Shown here piece after piece: positions 29,807-42,462 of a stretch of 64,000 nucleotides of DNA; within the stretch, counting starts at the first letter, position 1, and every line of letters starts with the position of its first letter. The translations under genes were made by a program, and so were the position numbers. The notes under the pieces were generated by a model that ran no database searches, was not told where the DNA came from, and was given only the letters and a program-made list of their open reading frames with translations. This DNA is from Paenibacillus harenae DSM 16969 (GTDB taxonomy: Bacteria; Bacillota; Bacilli; Paenibacillales; Paenibacillaceae): positions 1 to 64,000 of the forward strand of contig NZ_AULV01000022.1 of assembly GCF_000422465.1 (NCBI RefSeq), in the 5' to 3' direction.

Positions 29807-29971
29807 CCTGGTAATCCCCTCTCCATTTCAAACCGATTTCAATACCTCTTTGCTCACCCGAACCTAAACGATCATAGCAAAGCTATACCGCTTCCTCGCA
29901 TTAAAGCGTGTTAATAAACGACATGAGTTTACTTTAATCGAGCATGTACGACTTTTATTTACTATTACCTA

Positions 29972-30001
29972 ATATTAAATGTGCCGGACGTATGACGTCA
30001 A
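29972..30001 (-). promoter_or_regulatory. Likely sigma-A promoter of the ABC transporter operon
   Basis: On the minus strand TTGACG (29996-30001) and TAATAT (29972-29977) are 18 bases apart. The leader to the binding-protein start is about 160 bases. I looked for a T-box (GGTGGNACCGCG) or a TRAP-type GAG/TAG repeat in it and saw none. Nothing else is seen in the 307-base gap to tuf except the tuf terminator. Confidence 0.5.
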
Positions 30002-30054
30002 TCATTAGTTCGATGTAAAAATAAGTAAGAGAAACTTTAGACGATCTCTTAAAA

Positions 30055-30084
30055 TTTAAAAAGCCCTCACCGAAGTGAGGGCTT
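30055..30084 (-). terminator. Rho-independent terminator of tuf
   Basis: On the minus strand AAGCCCTCAC and GTGAGGGCTT form a perfect 10-bp stem with a TTCG tetraloop, followed by TTTTAAATTTT. It separates the str operon from the insert. Confidence 0.95.
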
Positions 30085-30113
30085 AAATTCGCAGCGGCTA
30101 ATGCCGCCTTGAA

Positions 30114-31304
30114 TTATTTTTGGATTGTTGCTACAGCGCCGGCGCCTACTGTACGGCCGCCTTCACGGATGGAGAAACGAGTTCCTTCTTCAACCGCGAT
30201 TGGTGCGATAAGCTCAACCGTTACAGTGATGTTGTCGCCAGGCATAACCATTTCAGTACCTTCTGGCAGGTTGATGATACCTGTTACGTCAGTTGTACGG
30301 AAGTAGAACTGTGGACGGTATCCAGTGAAGAAAGGCTTGTGACGGCCACCCTCTTCTTTAGTAAGAACGTAGATTTGAGCCGTGAAGTTCGTGTGCGGCT
30401 TAACCGAAGCCGGTTTAGCCAATACTTGACCACGCTCGATATCTTTACGGTCTACACCGCGAAGCAATGCGCCGATGTTGTCGCCCGCTTGTGCGGAATC
30501 CATCAATTTACGGAACATTTCTACGCCCGTAACAACGGATTTGCGAGTTTCTTCTGCCAGGCCAACGATTTCAATCTCATCGCCAACTTTAACCACACCA
30601 CGGTCGATACGGCCAGTTGCAACTGTACCGCGGCCAGTGATTGTGAATACGTCCTCGACAGGCATAAGGAAAGGCTTAGCCGTGTCGCGCTCTGGAGTTG
30701 GGATATAAGTGTCAACTTGTTCGAACAGTTCAACGATTTTGTCAGCCCAAGGACCGTCTGGGTTAGCAAGTGCTTCACGAGCCGCGCCGCGGATGATTGG
30801 AGTGTCGTCGCCTGGGAACTCATACTCGGAAAGAAGATCGCGAACTTCCATTTCAACAAGCTCAAGAAGCTCTTCGTCTTCAACCATGTCGCATTTGTTC
30901 AGGAATACTACGATGTAAGGTACGCCAACTTGACGGGAAAGCAGGATATGCTCGCGCGTTTGTGGCATTGGGCCGTCGGAAGCGGATACTACAAGGATAG
31001 CTCCGTCCATTTGTGCAGCGCCAGTGATCATGTTTTTAACATAGTCGGCGTGACCCGGGCAGTCAACGTGTGCGTAGTGACGGTTAGGCGTCTCATACTC
31101 AACGTGAGCTGTCGAGATCGTGATACCGCGCTCGCGCTCTTCTGGAGCTTTATCGATTTGGTCGAATGCTACTGCTGCACCGCCGTATTTTTTGGAAAGT
31201 ACAGTTGTGATCGCAGCTGTCAAAGTCGTTTTACCATGGTCGACGTGACCGATTGTACCGATATTAACGTGCGGTTTAGTACGTTCAAATTTAGCCTTAG
31301 CCAT
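30114..31304 (-). CDS. tuf: Elongation factor Tu
   Basis: EF-Tu (396 aa) carries aminoacyl-tRNA to the ribosome as a ternary complex with GTP. The G1 motif GHVDHGKTT is at about 19-27, [12 protein letters not shown] holds the catalytic histidine, and NKCD is the guanine-specificity motif. The switch I region ERERGITIS is intact. It is the last gene of the str operon, 112 bases after fusA, with a hairpin in the spacer. Confidence 0.99.
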   Translation of the reverse strand: MAKAKFERTKPHVNIGTIGHVDHGKTTLTAAITTVLSKKYGGAAVAFDQIDKAPEERERGITISTAHVEYETPNRHYAHVDCPGHADYVKNMITGAAQMDGAILVVSASDGPMPQTREHILLSRQVGVPYIVVFLNKCDMVEDEELLELVEMEVRDLLSEYEFPGDDTPIIRGAAREALANPDGPWADKIVELFEQVDTYIPTPERDTAKPFLMPVEDVFTITGRGTVATGRIDRGVVKVGDEIEIVGLAEETRKSVVTGVEMFRKLMDSAQAGDNIGALLRGVDRKDIERGQVLAKPASVKPHTNFTAQIYVLTKEEGGRHKPFFTGYRPQFYFRTTDVTGIINLPEGTEMVMPGDNITVTVELIAPIAVEEGTRFSIREGGRTVGAGAVATIQK

Positions 31305-31346
31305 TGAACTTAATCCTCCTCATATACCATTTATTTTTTATGTGTG

Positions 31347-31384
31347 GGCCGGCACCTAGAGTGCAAGCATACCTGGTGGCGGCC
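31347..31384 (-). repeat. Strong hairpin in the fusA-tuf spacer
   Basis: GGCCGGCACC (31347-31356) and GGTGGCGGCC (31375-31384) pair at 9 of 10 positions around an 18-base loop. There is no T-tract directly after it. It may set mRNA stability or processing between fusA and the more highly expressed tuf. Confidence 0.5.
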
Positions 31385-31416
31385 GAAAACAAATTGTTAC
31401 AGCAAGCGGGGCATTA

Positions 31417-33492
31417 TTACTCGCCTTTGTGCTTAGCTATGATTTCTTCAGAAATCGACTTAGGAACTTCTTCATAGTGAGAAAGCTCCATCGAGAATAC
31501 GCCGCGTCCTTGCGTACCGGAACGAAGTGTTGTGGAGTAGCCGAACATCTCGGAGAGAGGTACCTTAGCACGGATAATTTGCGCGCCTGCGCGAGTATCC
31601 ATACCTTCAATACGACCGCGGCGGGAGTTCAGCATACCCATTACATCGCCCATGTACTCTTCAGGAACGGTAACTTCAACCTTCATGATTGGCTCGAGCA
31701 AGACAGGCTTACACTTGTCTTTAGCTGCTTTAAGCGCCAGGGAACCAGCGATCTTAAATGCCATCTCCGAGGAGTCAACGTCATGGTACGATCCGTCAAC
31801 TACAGTTGCTTTCACGTCTACGAGCGGGAAGCCGGCGATAACGCCGTTCTTCATCGACTCTTCAATACCCGCTTGGATCGGAGCTATGAACTCACGCGGG
31901 ATCGCGCCGCCGACAACCTTGCTTTCGAATACGAAACCTGCGCCTGGCTCTTGCGGGGTAAACTCAACCCAACAATGACCGAATTGACCTTTACCGCCGG
32001 ATTGACGAACGAACTTACCTTCCACTTTCGCCGCTTGACGGAACGTTTCACGGTAAGCAACCTGCGGTTTACCAACGTTTGTCTCAACTTTGAATTCACG
32101 GAACATACGGTCAACGAGAATTTCAAGGTGAAGCTCACCCATTCCGGAAATGATCGTTTGATTCGTTTCTTCGTCCGTGTGTGCACGGAAAGTAGGATCT
32201 TCTTCAGCAAGCTTGGAGATTGCGATACCGAGTTTGTCTTGGTCAGCTTTCGTTTTTGGTTCGATCGCAACCGAGATAACCGGATCAGGGAAGTTCATCG
32301 ATTCAAGAACGATAATGTTCTTCTCATCGCAAAGCGTGTCGCCTGTAATCGTGTCTTTAAGACCGACTGCGGCCGCGATATCGCCGGAGTAAACCTCGGA
32401 AATCTCTTGACGGCTGTTCGCGTGCATCTGAAGGATACGTCCGATACGTTCGCGTTTATTCTTCGTTGCATTAAGAACATACGAACCGGATTTCAGTATG
32501 CCAGAGTAGACACGGAAGAACGTCAGCTTACCGACATAAGGGTCTGTCATGATTTTGAACGCCAAAGCCGCAAACGGCTCTTCGTCGGAAGAATGACGCA
32601 CGCCTTCTTCTCCGTCTTCGAGCGTACCTTTGATTGCCGGTACGTCAAGCGGGGAAGGAAGGTAGTCAACTACCGCATCCAACATCATTTGAACGCCTTT
32701 GTTACGATAAGAAGATCCAACGATAACCGGGAAGATTTTAACTTGGCAAACACCCGTACGGAGCGCTGCTTTAATTTCTGGAATAGTGATTTCTTCACCT
32801 TCCAGATATTTCATCGTTAATTCCTCATCCAGCTCGGCAACCTTCTCAATCAATTCCGTGCGAAGTTCTTCAACCTGGTCTGCATATTCTGCAGGAATTT
32901 CGATTTTCTCAGGGTCTTTTCCGAGATCATCCTTGTACTTATAAGCTACGCGTTCAACGATATCGATAACGCCTATGAAATCACTTTCAGCGCCAATCGG
33001 TATTTGGATCGCAACAGCATTAGCTTGCAGACGCTCACGCATGTCTTTGATAACATTCATGAAGTCTGCGCCAATAATGTCCATCTTATTGATGTAAGCG
33101 ATCCGCGGAACGCCATAACGGTCAGCCTGACGCCATACAGTCTCAGACTGCGGCTCAACGCCTTCTTTCGCACTGAAAACGCCTACGGCCCCGTCCAATA
33201 CGCGCAGGGAACGTTCAACTTCAACCGTGAAGTCAACGTGTCCCGGGGTGTCGATAATATTAATGCGGTGACCATTCCATTGAGCGGTTGTCGCGGCAGA
33301 CGTAATCGTAATACCGCGCTCTTGTTCTTGCTCCATCCAGTCCATCGTCGCTGCACCTTCGTGCACCTCGCCGATTTTGTGAGTGCGGCCCGTATAGAAC
33401 AGGATCCGTTCAGTGGTTGTGGTTTTACCGGCGTCAATATGCGCCATAATCCCGATATTACGCGTATTTTTCAAGGAGAACTCTCTTGACAT
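31417..33492 (-). CDS. fusA: Elongation factor G
   Basis: EF-G (691 aa) drives translocation and, with RRF, ribosome recycling. The G1 motif [12 protein letters not shown], the [10 protein letters not shown] switch and [15 protein letters not shown] are present, followed by domains II to V with the late [16 protein letters not shown] block. It is 29 bases after rpsG. Residues where fusidic acid resistance arises look wild type by eye. Confidence 0.99.
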   Translation of the reverse strand: MSREFSLKNTRNIGIMAHIDAGKTTTTERILFYTGRTHKIGEVHEGAATMDWMEQEQERGITITSAATTAQWNGHRINIIDTPGHVDFTVEVERSLRVLDGAVGVFSAKEGVEPQSETVWRQADRYGVPRIAYINKMDIIGADFMNVIKDMRERLQANAVAIQIPIGAESDFIGVIDIVERVAYKYKDDLGKDPEKIEIPAEYADQVEELRTELIEKVAELDEELTMKYLEGEEITIPEIKAALRTGVCQVKIFPVIVGSSYRNKGVQMMLDAVVDYLPSPLDVPAIKGTLEDGEEGVRHSSDEEPFAALAFKIMTDPYVGKLTFFRVYSGILKSGSYVLNATKNKRERIGRILQMHANSRQEISEVYSGDIAAAVGLKDTITGDTLCDEKNIIVLESMNFPDPVISVAIEPKTKADQDKLGIAISKLAEEDPTFRAHTDEETNQTIISGMGELHLEILVDRMFREFKVETNVGKPQVAYRETFRQAAKVEGKFVRQSGGKGQFGHCWVEFTPQEPGAGFVFESKVVGGAIPREFIAPIQAGIEESMKNGVIAGFPLVDVKATVVDGSYHDVDSSEMAFKIAGSLALKAAKDKCKPVLLEPIMKVEVTVPEEYMGDVMGMLNSRRGRIEGMDTRAGAQIIRAKVPLSEMFGYSTTLRSGTQGRGVFSMELSHYEEVPKSISEEIIAKHKGE

Positions 33493-33521
33493 AAAATTGT
33501 CTCCTCTCGAATGTAAAGATT

Positions 33522-33992
33522 CTACCAGCGGTAGTGAGCAAACGCTTTGTTTGCTTCAGCCATTTTGTGAGTATCTTCGCGCTTCTTAACAGCTGCGCCA
33601 GTGTTATTGGATGCATCTGTAATTTCTGCAGCTAAACGCTCTTCCATCGTTTTCTCACCGCGGTTACGTGAGTAGTTCACGAGCCAACGGAGACCAAGTG
33701 CCGTACGGCGCTCTGGTTTAACTTCGATTGGCACTTGATAGTTTGCACCGCCGACACGGCGTGCTTTAACCTCGAGAACCGGCATAATATTTTTCAAAGC
33801 TGCTTCAAAAACTTCCATCGGATCTTTACCCGTGCGTTCTTGAATCAATTTGAAAGCATCGTATAACAGTGTTTGCGCAACACCTCTTTTACCGTCAAGC
33901 ATAATGCGGTTGATTAGGCGCGTTACCAGCTTGCTGTTATATAGCGGATCTGGAAGCACATCGCGTTTCGTTACAGGACCTTTGCGTGGCAT
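33522..33992 (-). CDS. rpsG: 30S ribosomal protein S7
   Basis: S7 (156 aa) organises the 30S head and touches the E-site tRNA. The ATG at 33992 follows AAAGGGGG and gives [20 protein letters not shown]; the open frame up to 34034 is not coding. The helices with [19 protein letters not shown] are diagnostic. Confidence 0.98.
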   Translation of the reverse strand: MPRKGPVTKRDVLPDPLYNSKLVTRLINRIMLDGKRGVAQTLLYDAFKLIQERTGKDPMEVFEAALKNIMPVLEVKARRVGGANYQVPIEVKPERRTALGLRWLVNYSRNRGEKTMEERLAAEITDASNNTGAAVKKREDTHKMAEANKAFAHYRW

Positions 33993-34061
33993 GAGAAAGT
34001 CCCCCTTTCTTCTAATAGTCGCTAGTTCTAGCATTGCGATAACCCGAGAGGGTTATACGGT

Positions 34062-34481
34062 TTATTTTTTAACTTTCGGACGTTTCGTTCCGTATTTGGA
34101 ACGGGCTTGATTACGGTTATTCACACCTGCAGTATCAAGTGCGCCGCGAACGATATGATAACGTACCCCTGGAAGGTCTTTTACCCGTCCGCCGCGAATC
34201 AATACGACGCTGTGCTCTTGCAGGTTATGACCGATACCCGGAATGTACGCCGTTACCTCTACACGGTTCGTCAAACGTACACGCGCATATTTACGAAGTG
34301 CGGAGTTCGGTTTCTTAGGAGTCATTGTACCTACACGAGTGCACACACCGCGTTTTTGAGGAGCGCTAATGTCAGTAGCCTCACGTTTCAGAGCGTTGAA
34401 TCCCTTTTGCAATGCTGGCGATTTCGATTTTACTACTTTCGCTTCACGTCCTTTACGGACCAGCTGGTTAATTGTTGGCAT
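34062..34481 (-). CDS. rpsL: 30S ribosomal protein S12
   Basis: S12 (139 aa, with the extra N-terminal residues usual in Firmicutes) monitors codon pairing at the A site. The loop [11 protein letters not shown] carries K56, the position equivalent to E. coli K42/K43 where streptomycin resistance arises; it is lysine here, the sensitive form. Confidence 0.98.
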   Translation of the reverse strand: MPTINQLVRKGREAKVVKSKSPALQKGFNALKREATDISAPQKRGVCTRVGTMTPKKPNSALRKYARVRLTNRVEVTAYIPGIGHNLQEHSVVLIRGGRVKDLPGVRYHIVRGALDTAGVNNRNQARSKYGTKRPKVKK

Positions 34482-34636
34482 GTTGCCACCCCCTTCCCCT
34501 ATATCAATGTCTTTATTACGGTAGACATTTTACCTAATTTTAAGCCCACAGATCCAGGCGGTTCATAAAAGAACAAACAAAAGTTCTCGTCAGTCAATCA
34601 TCGCTAAATAATCAACTAACAAAAACGGCCATTGCC

Positions 34637-34867
34637 TTATTCTTCTTCAGGTACGAGCGCTGCCATTGCGGCACCGATATCGATTCCGCAGGTTTCCCCA
34701 AGGACATCCTTCGTATCAAACCACTTAAATGGAACTCCTGCCCGCTCACATAGATGAACGACTTTCTCTTTCATCTGCGGATCTGCATCTCTCGCAACAT
34801 AGACTTCAATCGCTCTATTCTGCTCGAGCATCTTCATTGTCTGCTTCGCGCCGACTTTGAATTGCAT
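34637..34867 (-). CDS. rplGB: K-turn-binding ribosomal L7Ae-like protein (YbxF type)
   Basis: This 76-aa protein belongs to the L7Ae/L30e/S12e family that binds kink-turn RNA; B. subtilis YbxF occupies the same place between rpoC and rpsL. The LEQNRAIEVYVARDADPQ and GIDIGAAMAAL blocks are typical. The ATG at 34867 follows GAAGGTGAT; the longer frame to 34930 runs through the promoter. Which RNA it binds in the cell is not clear. Confidence 0.9.
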   Translation of the reverse strand: MQFKVGAKQTMKMLEQNRAIEVYVARDADPQMKEKVVHLCERAGVPFKWFDTKDVLGETCGIDIGAAMAALVPEEE

Positions 34868-34920
34868 GATATCACCTTCATTCACTCTTAAAGCGATCAC
34901 ACAACTAGGCACACTTCGAT

Positions 34921-34950
34921 ATATTAACACCTAGGCTATGCTCATGTCAA
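34921..34950 (-). promoter_or_regulatory. Sigma-A promoter of the str operon (rplGB-rpsL-rpsG-fusA-tuf)
   Basis: On the minus strand a consensus TTGACA (34945-34950) and TAATAT (34921-34926) are 18 bases apart. It lies about 55 bases before the rplGB start, so the str genes can be transcribed apart from rpoBC. Confidence 0.75.
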
Positions 34951-35011
34951 GAAACTTTAAGCAGATTCATTTGCAAACATTTGGTTAAAATCCAGCGTTC
35001 AAATAACATGC

Positions 35012-35065
35012 GAAAGAGCGGACAGCAAACGCTCCAAAAGGAAGCGAATGCTGTATCGCTCTTCC
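35012..35065 (-). repeat. Long imperfect hairpin after rpoC
   Basis: GAAGAGCG, ACAGC and CGCT on one side pair in order with AGCG, GCTGT and CGCTCTTTC on the other, around a short loop. It lies about 55 bases after the rpoC stop. A T-tract is lacking, so it may be a weak terminator, a processing site or a stability element. Confidence 0.5.
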
Positions 35066-35116
35066 GATGTTTATCCGTATCGGGTCTTAAACAGTACGTT
35101 GCTGCTGTTGAGCTCT

Positions 35117-38100
35117 CTATTCGATTGCTACAGCTTCCGTTTCCGTTTCAAGATCCGCAAGCTCGACAACCTCATCTTCAATGCCTGCAAAACGAATGTT
35201 GCGGTAACGCGGCATACCGGTACCGGCCGGTATCAGCTTACCGATAATAACATTTTCCTTGAGACCAAGCAACTGGTCAACTTTGCCTTTAATTGCGGCA
35301 TCCGTTAATACGCGAGTTGTCTCTTGGAACGAGGCCGCCGACAAGAAGGAATCCGTCTCGAGAGAAGCTTTCGTAATACCGAGCAATACAGGTTTTGCAA
35401 CAGCCGGCTCCGCGTCAGCGAAGATCGCTTCTCGATTTTGCGCTTCATATTCATGAATGTCCACGAAAGCGCCTGGAAGAAGCGAAGTACCGCCCGCGTC
35501 TACGATCCGGATCTTCCGGAGCATTTGTTTAATCATGACTTCAACGTGCTTGTCATTGATTTCAACCCCTTGGTTCCGGTAAACGCGCTGTACTTCCTGT
35601 AAAATATAGTTTTGAACGCCGCGGATCCCTTTGATGCGCAGCATATCTTTCGGGTCAATCGAACCGTCAGTCAGTTCATCGCCTGCTTCGATTTGCTGCC
35701 CCTCGGTTACGCGAATACGCGATCCGTAGGTAACGGCATAAACCTTCGACTCCGCTTCGCCTTGAACCTCAATCTCGCGACGGTCCTTCGCTTCACGGAT
35801 TTCTTTGACAACGCCGTCAAGCTCGGAAATGATCGCTTGACCTTTCGGGTTACGCGCCTCAAACAACTCTTGAATACGCGGCAAACCTTGCGTAATGTCG
35901 TCTCCGGCAACGCCGCCTGTATGGAACGTACGCATCGTCAGCTGTGTTCCCGGTTCGCCGATCGATTGCGCTGCAATAATACCGACAGCTTCACCGATCT
36001 CGACGTGTTTGCCTGTTGCCAGGTTCCGGCCATAGCAGATTTTACATACGCCATGACGGGCACGGCAGCTCAGTACAGAACGTATTTGCAGCTTCTCGAC
36101 GCCTGCTTCGATAATCGCATCCGCTTTATTCGAATCAATCAGCTCGCTGCGGTTAACGATAATTTCTCCCGTCTTCGGATGGCGGACAGTCTCGAACGCA
36201 TAACGTCCTTCGATCCGGTCGTAAAGATCCTCGATAACCTCTTTACCGTCTTGAATCTTGCTGACGGAGAAGCCTTTATCCGTACCGCAATCGTCTTCGC
36301 GAACGATAACGTCCTGCGCAACGTCTACGAGACGGCGGGTCAAGTAACCGGAGTCGGCCGTACGAAGCGCCGTATCCGCCAAACCTTTCCGCGCGCCGTG
36401 CGTCGAGATAAAGTACTCAAGGACGGTGAGGCCTTCGCGGAAGTTCGATTTAATCGGCAACTCGATGATACGGCCGGACGGATTCGCCATCAGTCCTCGC
36501 ATACCGCCAAGCTGCGTAATTTGCGATTTGTTACCCCGTGCTTTGGAGTCCACCATAAGCATGATGTTGTTGTAACGATCCATCGACTTCATCAGAACGT
36601 CGGTAATCTCGTCTTTACATTTACTCCAAATGCCGATAATCCGGTCATAGCGCTCTTCGTTCGTAATCAAACCGCGACGGTATTGATTCATAACGGTTGC
36701 GACCTTCTCGTCGGACTGCTTCATGATTTCCGCTTTTTCTTTCGGGATGATAACATCGGATACGCCGATCGTAATACCAGCCTTTGTCGAATAAGTGAAA
36801 CCAAGCTGCTTAATGCGGTCAAGAATAACCGCCGTAAGCGTAGTGTGGTATTGACGGAAGCACTCTGCAATTACTAATGCGAGATAGTCTTTGCCTACCG
36901 CACCAGGCGTTTCGATCGCATCCATGAATTTCGGAAGGTCGGCGCCTTTTTCGTACACAAAATATTTATCCGGAGTACCGTGCAGCAGGTTCTTCTTGGT
37001 CGCTTCGTTGATATAAGGGAAATCCTCAGGGAAAATCTCGTTGAAGATAACCTTGCCAACCGTCGTGACCAGCAACGATTTCTGCTGCTGCTCCGTGAAG
37101 TTTGTTTTCTTCAGAACGCGAACAGGGATGAAGATTCTCGCATGCAGGGACACAATTCCGCGCTGGTAAGCCGAGATCGCTTCGTTTACGGTGCCGAATA
37201 CGGAACCGCTGCCCTTCGATTCTTTATTATCCATCGTCAAGTAGAAGCTTCCGAGAACCATATCCTGAGACGGAGTAACTACCGGCTTACCGTCTTTCGG
37301 GTTCAAAATGTTGCCGGATGCCAGCATGAGCAATCGCGCTTCTGCTTGCGCTTCTGCAGACAACGGAACGTGAACGGCCATCTGGTCGCCGTCAAAGTCG
37401 GCGTTGTATGCCGTACATACGAGCGGATGAAGCTTAATGGCGCGACCCTCAACGAGAATCGGTTCAAATGCTTGAATTCCGAGACGGTGAAGCGTCGGAG
37501 CACGGTTCAGCAATACCGGGTGTTCCTTGATTACTTCCTCAAGAACATCCCATACCTCCGGACTTACGCGCTCAACCTTGCGCTTAGCGCTCTTAATGTT
37601 GTGCGCAAGACCTTTATTGACAAGCTCCTTCATGACGAACGGCTTGAACAGCTCAAGCGCCATTTCCTTAGGAAGGCCGCACTGGAACATTTTCAAATTC
37701 GGACCTACGACGATAACCGAACGACCGGAATAGTCAACCCGTTTACCAAGGAGGTTCTGACGGAAACGTCCTTGCTTACCTTTAAGCATATGGCTGAGCG
37801 ATTTCAACGGACGGTTGCCGGGACCCGTAACCGGGCGGCCGCGACGGCCGTTATCGATCAACGCGTCAACCGCTTCCTGCAGCATCCGTTTCTCGTTTTG
37901 CACGATAATGTCGGGCGCGCCAAGATCCAGCAAACGCTTCAGACGGTTATTGCGGTTAATAACACGGCGATACAAATCATTAAGGTCAGACGTTGCAAAA
38001 CGTCCGCCGTCAAGCTGTACCATCGGACGAAGCTCCGGAGGAATAACAGGAAGAACGTCAAGAATCATCCACTCCGGCTCGTTGCCGGAATTACGGAATG

Positions 38101-38743
38101 CTTCTACCACTTCAAGGCGTTTAATCGCACGATTGCGGCGTTGGCCTTGAGCCGTACGGAGTTCTTCCTTCAATTGCTCCAATTCTTTCTCGACATCGAT
38201 GTCCTGGAGCAGCTTCTTAACCGCTTCGGCACCCATGCCCGCTTGGAATCCGTAGCCGTATTTCTCCCGGTAGCTGCGGTATTCCTTCTCGGACAACAGC
38301 TGCTTTTTCTCAAGAGGCGTATCACCTGGATCCGTTACGACATAGGATGCAAAGTAGATGATCTCCTCGAGCGAGCGAGGGGACATATCAAGTGCCAAGC
38401 CCATGCGGCTAGGAATACCTTTGAAATACCAAATGTGGGATACGGGAGCGGCAAGCTCAATATGTCCCATACGCTCGCGACGCACCTTCGCGCGGGTTAC
38501 TTCTACTCCGCAGCGGTCGCATACAACGCCTTTGTAACGAACGCGTTTATATTTGCCGCAATGGCATTCCCAGTCTTTTGTAGGTCCAAAAATTTTCTCG
38601 CAGAAGAGTCCTTCCTTCTCCGGTTTTAAGGTCCTGTAGTTGATCGTCTCCGGCTTTTTCACTTCTCCGCGGGACCACGAGCGAATTTTATCCGGCGAAG
38701 CCAGACCGATTTTCATATACTCGAAGTTGTTCACGTCCAACAA
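35117..38743 (-). CDS. rpoC: DNA-directed RNA polymerase subunit beta-prime
   Basis: The beta-prime subunit (1208 aa) holds the active site. I take TTG at 38743, seven bases after GGAGGAGGG, which gives the usual N-terminus [13 protein letters not shown]; the ATG at 38764 precedes that site. The zinc-ribbon CHCGKYKR...CDRCG is near the N-terminus, the catalytic NADFDGDQM triad is in the middle, and the second zinc cluster C...CKICYGRN and the trigger-loop block [20 protein letters not shown] follow. It lies 92 bases after rpoB. Confidence 0.98.
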   Translation of the reverse strand: MLDVNNFEYMKIGLASPDKIRSWSRGEVKKPETINYRTLKPEKEGLFCEKIFGPTKDWECHCGKYKRVRYKGVVCDRCGVEVTRAKVRRERMGHIELAAPVSHIWYFKGIPSRMGLALDMSPRSLEEIIYFASYVVTDPGDTPLEKKQLLSEKEYRSYREKYGYGFQAGMGAEAVKKLLQDIDVEKELEQLKEELRTAQGQRRNRAIKRLEVVEAFRNSGNEPEWMILDVLPVIPPELRPMVQLDGGRFATSDLNDLYRRVINRNNRLKRLLDLGAPDIIVQNEKRMLQEAVDALIDNGRRGRPVTGPGNRPLKSLSHMLKGKQGRFRQNLLGKRVDYSGRSVIVVGPNLKMFQCGLPKEMALELFKPFVMKELVNKGLAHNIKSAKRKVERVSPEVWDVLEEVIKEHPVLLNRAPTLHRLGIQAFEPILVEGRAIKLHPLVCTAYNADFDGDQMAVHVPLSAEAQAEARLLMLASGNILNPKDGKPVVTPSQDMVLGSFYLTMDNKESKGSGSVFGTVNEAISAYQRGIVSLHARIFIPVRVLKKTNFTEQQQKSLLVTTVGKVIFNEIFPEDFPYINEATKKNLLHGTPDKYFVYEKGADLPKFMDAIETPGAVGKDYLALVIAECFRQYHTTLTAVILDRIKQLGFTYSTKAGITIGVSDVIIPKEKAEIMKQSDEKVATVMNQYRRGLITNEERYDRIIGIWSKCKDEITDVLMKSMDRYNNIMLMVDSKARGNKSQITQLGGMRGLMANPSGRIIELPIKSNFREGLTVLEYFISTHGARKGLADTALRTADSGYLTRRLVDVAQDVIVREDDCGTDKGFSVSKIQDGKEVIEDLYDRIEGRYAFETVRHPKTGEIIVNRSELIDSNKADAIIEAGVEKLQIRSVLSCRARHGVCKICYGRNLATGKHVEIGEAVGIIAAQSIGEPGTQLTMRTFHTGGVAGDDITQGLPRIQELFEARNPKGQAIISELDGVVKEIREAKDRREIEVQGEAESKVYAVTYGSRIRVTEGQQIEAGDELTDGSIDPKDMLRIKGIRGVQNYILQEVQRVYRNQGVEINDKHVEVMIKQMLRKIRIVDAGGTSLLPGAFVDIHEYEAQNREAIFADAEPAVAKPVLLGITKASLETDSFLSAASFQETTRVLTDAAIKGKVDQLLGLKENVIIGKLIPAGTGMPRYRNIRFAGIEDEVVELADLETETEAVAIE

Positions 38744-38835
38744 GGAGCAACCCTCCTCCGTCATGTATGACTGTGTCTCTTAATAGCCGGATTCCGTCCA
38801 GAGCGCGTGACCATAGACGGAATCCATCATGCCTG

Positions 38836-41800
38836 TTATTCAGCGCCTGCTTCTGCGCCTTCTAAATTGAGGTTAAGCTTATCGCCGGTAGCCTCGTCTT
38901 CATCATCTATCTCTTTCATTTCGATCTCTTCTTCATTCTCGGTCAGGATCTTAACATCCATGCCTAAGCTTTGAAGCTCTTTGATCAAAACTTTGAACGA
39001 TTCCGGAACGCCAGGCTCTGGAACGTTCTCGCCCTTGACGATCGATTCGTACGTTTTGACGCGTCCAACCACGTCATCGGACTTGACGGTCAAAATCTCT
39101 TGCAGCGTATAGGCAGCGCCATATGCTTCGAGCGCCCATACCTCCATCTCCCCGAAACGCTGTCCGCCGAACTGGGCTTTACCGCCGAGAGGCTGTTGCG
39201 TAACGAGAGAGTAAGGACCTGTTGAACGGGCATGGATCTTATCGTCGACCATGTGCGCCAGCTTGATCATATACATGACCCCGACGGTAACTTCACGTTC
39301 GAATGTTTCACCGGTCCGTCCATCGTACAGCACCGTTTTACCGTTACGCTGCATGCCGGCTTCTTCCATCGTATCGAAAACGTCATTCTCGCGCGCGCCG
39401 TCAAAAACCGGCGTCGCAGCATGAATGCCGAGATGCTTGCAGGCCATGCCTAAGTGTACCTCAAGCGCTTGACCGATGTTCATCCGCGACGGTACGCCGA
39501 GCGGATTAAGAACAACTTCTACAGGTGTGCCGTCCGGCAGGAACGGCATATCCTCTTCCGGCATGATGCGGGCAATAACCCCTTTGTTGCCGTGACGTCC
39601 GGCCATTTTATCGCCTTCGGAAATTTTCCGTTTTTGAGCGATATATGCACGAACCAATTGGTTAACGCCAGGCGGCAATTCATCGCCGTTCTCGCGAGTG
39701 AACACTTTCACGTCTACAACGATACCGTCCGTACCATGCGGTACGCGGAGCGATGTATCGCGAACTTCGCGAGCCTTCTCGCCGAAGATAGCGTGCAGCA
39801 ATCTTTCTTCCGCAGTAAGCTCGGTTACGCCCTTTGGAGTAACTTTGCCTACCAGAATGTCGCCGGCGCCAATCTCGGCACCAACGCGGATAATACCGCG
39901 CTCGTCAAGATTGCGCAGCGCTTCCTCGCCGACATTCGGAATATCGCGTGTGATTTCTTCCGGTCCAAGCTTCGTATCACGAGCTTCGGACTCATATTCT
40001 TCAATATGGATCGATGTGTAGACATCTTCCTTAACAAGCTTCTCGCTAAGCAGAATGGCATCCTCGTAGTTGTAACCTTCCCACGTCATGAAGGCAACGA
40101 CAACGTTGCGTCCAAGAGCCAATTCTCCCATTTCCGTGGAAGGACCGTCTGCAAGAATGTCGCCTTTTTTAATGACATCGCCTCTGCGTACAAGCGGCCG
40201 CTGATTAATACACGTTCCTTGATTAGAGCGCATAAACTTATGAAGCTTATGCTTCACGAGGTCGCCTGTAACCGGTTTTCCGTCAATTTGCTCAACGCGG
40301 CGAAGCCATATTTCGTTCGCGGAGGCACGTTCAATAACTCCGTCGAATTTGGATACAATACATACACCGGAGTCTTTCGCAGCTTTATGTTCCATCCCCG
40401 TACCGACAAATGGAGCCTTCGGAATAAGAAGAGGCACCGCTTGCCGCTGCATGTTCGATCCCATAAGCGCACGGTTGGAGTCATCGTTCTCCAGAAACGG
40501 AATTAACGCCGTTGCAACCGATACAACCTGCTTAGGCGATACGTCCATATAATCAACGCGATCGCTTGGCATCGTCAGGATGTTATCCGCTTGTTTATTG
40601 TAACGAACAATCGTGTTCGTTTCTGTAAATGTACTATCCGGATTCAGCTTCGCATTCGCTTGCGCAATAACGTAGTTATCTTCTTCATCCGCTGTCATGT
40701 AAGAAATTTGTTCCGTAACGATACCCGTCTTAGGGTCGACCCAACGATACGGGGCCTCAATAAAGCCGTATTCGTTAATTCGGGCGAATGAAGACAAGGA
40801 GTTGATCAAACCGATGTTCGGTCCTTCCGGCGTCTCGATCGGACACATCCGCCCATAGTGGGAGTGATGGACGTCACGGACTTCGAAGCCCGCGCGTTCC
40901 CGCGTCAAACCGCCAGGTCCGAGTGCGGATAAACGACGCTTATGCGTCAATTCAGCAAGCGGATTCGTTTGGTCCATGAACTGGGAAAGCTGCGAGGAGC
41001 CGAAAAACTCCTTAATCGATGCAATAACCGGACGAATGTTAATCAACGCTTGCGGCGTAATTGCATTCGCGTCTTGAATGGACATTCTCTCGCGCACAAC
41101 GCGCTCCATACGAGACAGACCGATACGGAATTGGTTCTGAAGCAGCTCGCCTACCGAGCGCAGACGACGGTTGCCCAAGTGATCGATATCGTCTGTGCTG
41201 CCAACACCGTGGAGCAGGTTAATAAAGTAGTTAATGGAAGCAATAATATCCGCCGGCGTAATATGCTTAACGGATTTGTCGATATTGCCGTTCGCAATAA
41301 CTTTGATCACCTTGCCTTCATCATAAGGCGAGAATACACTGATCGTTTGCAGTGGAATACTATCAGCATCCAAGACGCCGTTTGCTACATGATACGTTTT
41401 GAAGCCTACGTCCTTCTCAAGCTTTTCCAAAATTTCATCAAGCAAGCGGCGGTCAATCATCTGCCCCGATTCCGCGATAATTTCGCCGGTAGTCGGGTCA
41501 ATCAAATTCTCCGCAAGCCGCTGATTGAACAAACGGTTTTTGATATGGAGCTTTTTGTTTATTTTGTAACGGCCTACATTGGCCAGGTCATAGCGTTTCG
41601 GATCAAAGAAGCGAGCAACCAGCAAGCTCTTCGCGTTATCCAAGGTCGGCGGCTCGCCCGGACGAAGGCGCTCGTAAATTTCGATCAGCGCTTTCTCGGT
41701 TGAATCCGTGTTATCCTTGTCTAGCGTATTGCGAATATACTCATCGTGGCCCAGCAGTTCTAGAATTTCTGCGTCTGTTCCGAAGCCAAGCGAACGCAAA

Positions 41801-42381
41801 AGCACCGTTACCGGTATTTTCCGGGTCCGGTCAATACGAACGTAAATGATGTCTTTGGCATCTGTTTCAAGCTCCAGCCATGCGCCGCGGTTAGGGATAA
41901 CCGTTGCGGTGTAGTTCTTCTTCCCGTTCTTATCGACCTTCGTGCTGAAGTATACACTTGGGGATCGAACCAATTGGCTTACTATGACACGTTCGGCTCC
42001 GTTAATAATAAACGTGCCCGTTTCTGTCATAAGCGGGAAATCACCCATGAAAACTTCTTGTTCCTTTACCTCGCCGGTCTCCTTATTAAAAAGTCGTACC
42101 TTCACGCGTAAAGGAGCTGCATACGTCACGTCGCGCTCTTTTGATTCATCGACCGAATATTTCGGTTCGCCTAAGCTATAGTCGATAAACTCAAGCGATA
42201 GATTGCCCGTAAAGTCCGAAATCGGAGAAATATCCTGGAACAACTCAATCAAGTCGCTGTCCAAAAACTTCTCATACGATTTTTGTTGGATTTCAATCAG
42301 GTTCGGGACTTCCAGCACCTCGTTGATCCTGGCGTAGCTTCTTCGTGCGCGCCGACCATACTGAACAAGTTGTCCTGCCAA
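38836..42381 (-). CDS. rpoB: DNA-directed RNA polymerase subunit beta
   Basis: The beta subunit (1181 aa) pairs with beta-prime to form the claw. I take TTG at 42381 behind GGGGTGAGG, giving (M)[18 protein letters not shown], which matches the family; the ATG at 42399 overlaps that site. The rifampicin region [20 protein letters not shown] with [13 protein letters not shown] is the sensitive form. The [11 protein letters not shown] block and the acidic C-terminal tail are typical of Firmicutes. Confidence 0.98.
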   Translation of the reverse strand: MAGQLVQYGRRARRSYARINEVLEVPNLIEIQQKSYEKFLDSDLIELFQDISPISDFTGNLSLEFIDYSLGEPKYSVDESKERDVTYAAPLRVKVRLFNKETGEVKEQEVFMGDFPLMTETGTFIINGAERVIVSQLVRSPSVYFSTKVDKNGKKNYTATVIPNRGAWLELETDAKDIIYVRIDRTRKIPVTVLLRSLGFGTDAEILELLGHDEYIRNTLDKDNTDSTEKALIEIYERLRPGEPPTLDNAKSLLVARFFDPKRYDLANVGRYKINKKLHIKNRLFNQRLAENLIDPTTGEIIAESGQMIDRRLLDEILEKLEKDVGFKTYHVANGVLDADSIPLQTISVFSPYDEGKVIKVIANGNIDKSVKHITPADIIASINYFINLLHGVGSTDDIDHLGNRRLRSVGELLQNQFRIGLSRMERVVRERMSIQDANAITPQALINIRPVIASIKEFFGSSQLSQFMDQTNPLAELTHKRRLSALGPGGLTRERAGFEVRDVHHSHYGRMCPIETPEGPNIGLINSLSSFARINEYGFIEAPYRWVDPKTGIVTEQISYMTADEEDNYVIAQANAKLNPDSTFTETNTIVRYNKQADNILTMPSDRVDYMDVSPKQVVSVATALIPFLENDDSNRALMGSNMQRQAVPLLIPKAPFVGTGMEHKAAKDSGVCIVSKFDGVIERASANEIWLRRVEQIDGKPVTGDLVKHKLHKFMRSNQGTCINQRPLVRRGDVIKKGDILADGPSTEMGELALGRNVVVAFMTWEGYNYEDAILLSEKLVKEDVYTSIHIEEYESEARDTKLGPEEITRDIPNVGEEALRNLDERGIIRVGAEIGAGDILVGKVTPKGVTELTAEERLLHAIFGEKAREVRDTSLRVPHGTDGIVVDVKVFTRENGDELPPGVNQLVRAYIAQKRKISEGDKMAGRHGNKGVIARIMPEEDMPFLPDGTPVEVVLNPLGVPSRMNIGQALEVHLGMACKHLGIHAATPVFDGARENDVFDTMEEAGMQRNGKTVLYDGRTGETFEREVTVGVMYMIKLAHMVDDKIHARSTGPYSLVTQQPLGGKAQFGGQRFGEMEVWALEAYGAAYTLQEILTVKSDDVVGRVKTYESIVKGENVPEPGVPESFKVLIKELQSLGMDVKILTENEEEIEMKEIDDEDEATGDKLNLNLEGAEAGAE

Positions 42382-42462
42382 CTTAACCTCACCCCTCATG
42401 TCTGTATCACAGCACCGATACTTACTGCGTCACCATAGTCGGAACCAGCCGCCTATATTGTC

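Noticed and set aside
29807-29971. T-box or TRAP-type leader before the TrpX-like gene
   Set aside because: No GGTGGNACCGCG-like motif, no terminator hairpin and no series of GAG/TAG triplets were found.
35612-38629. Long plus-strand open frames (421 and 549 codons) opposite rpoC
   Set aside because: They are antisense shadows of rpoC, which matches its family over its whole length; they have no ribosome binding site and an unnatural amino acid make-up.
42382-42399. ATG at 42399 as the rpoB start
   Set aside because: It overlaps the ribosome binding site that serves the TTG at 42381, and the six added residues do not belong to the family's N-terminus.
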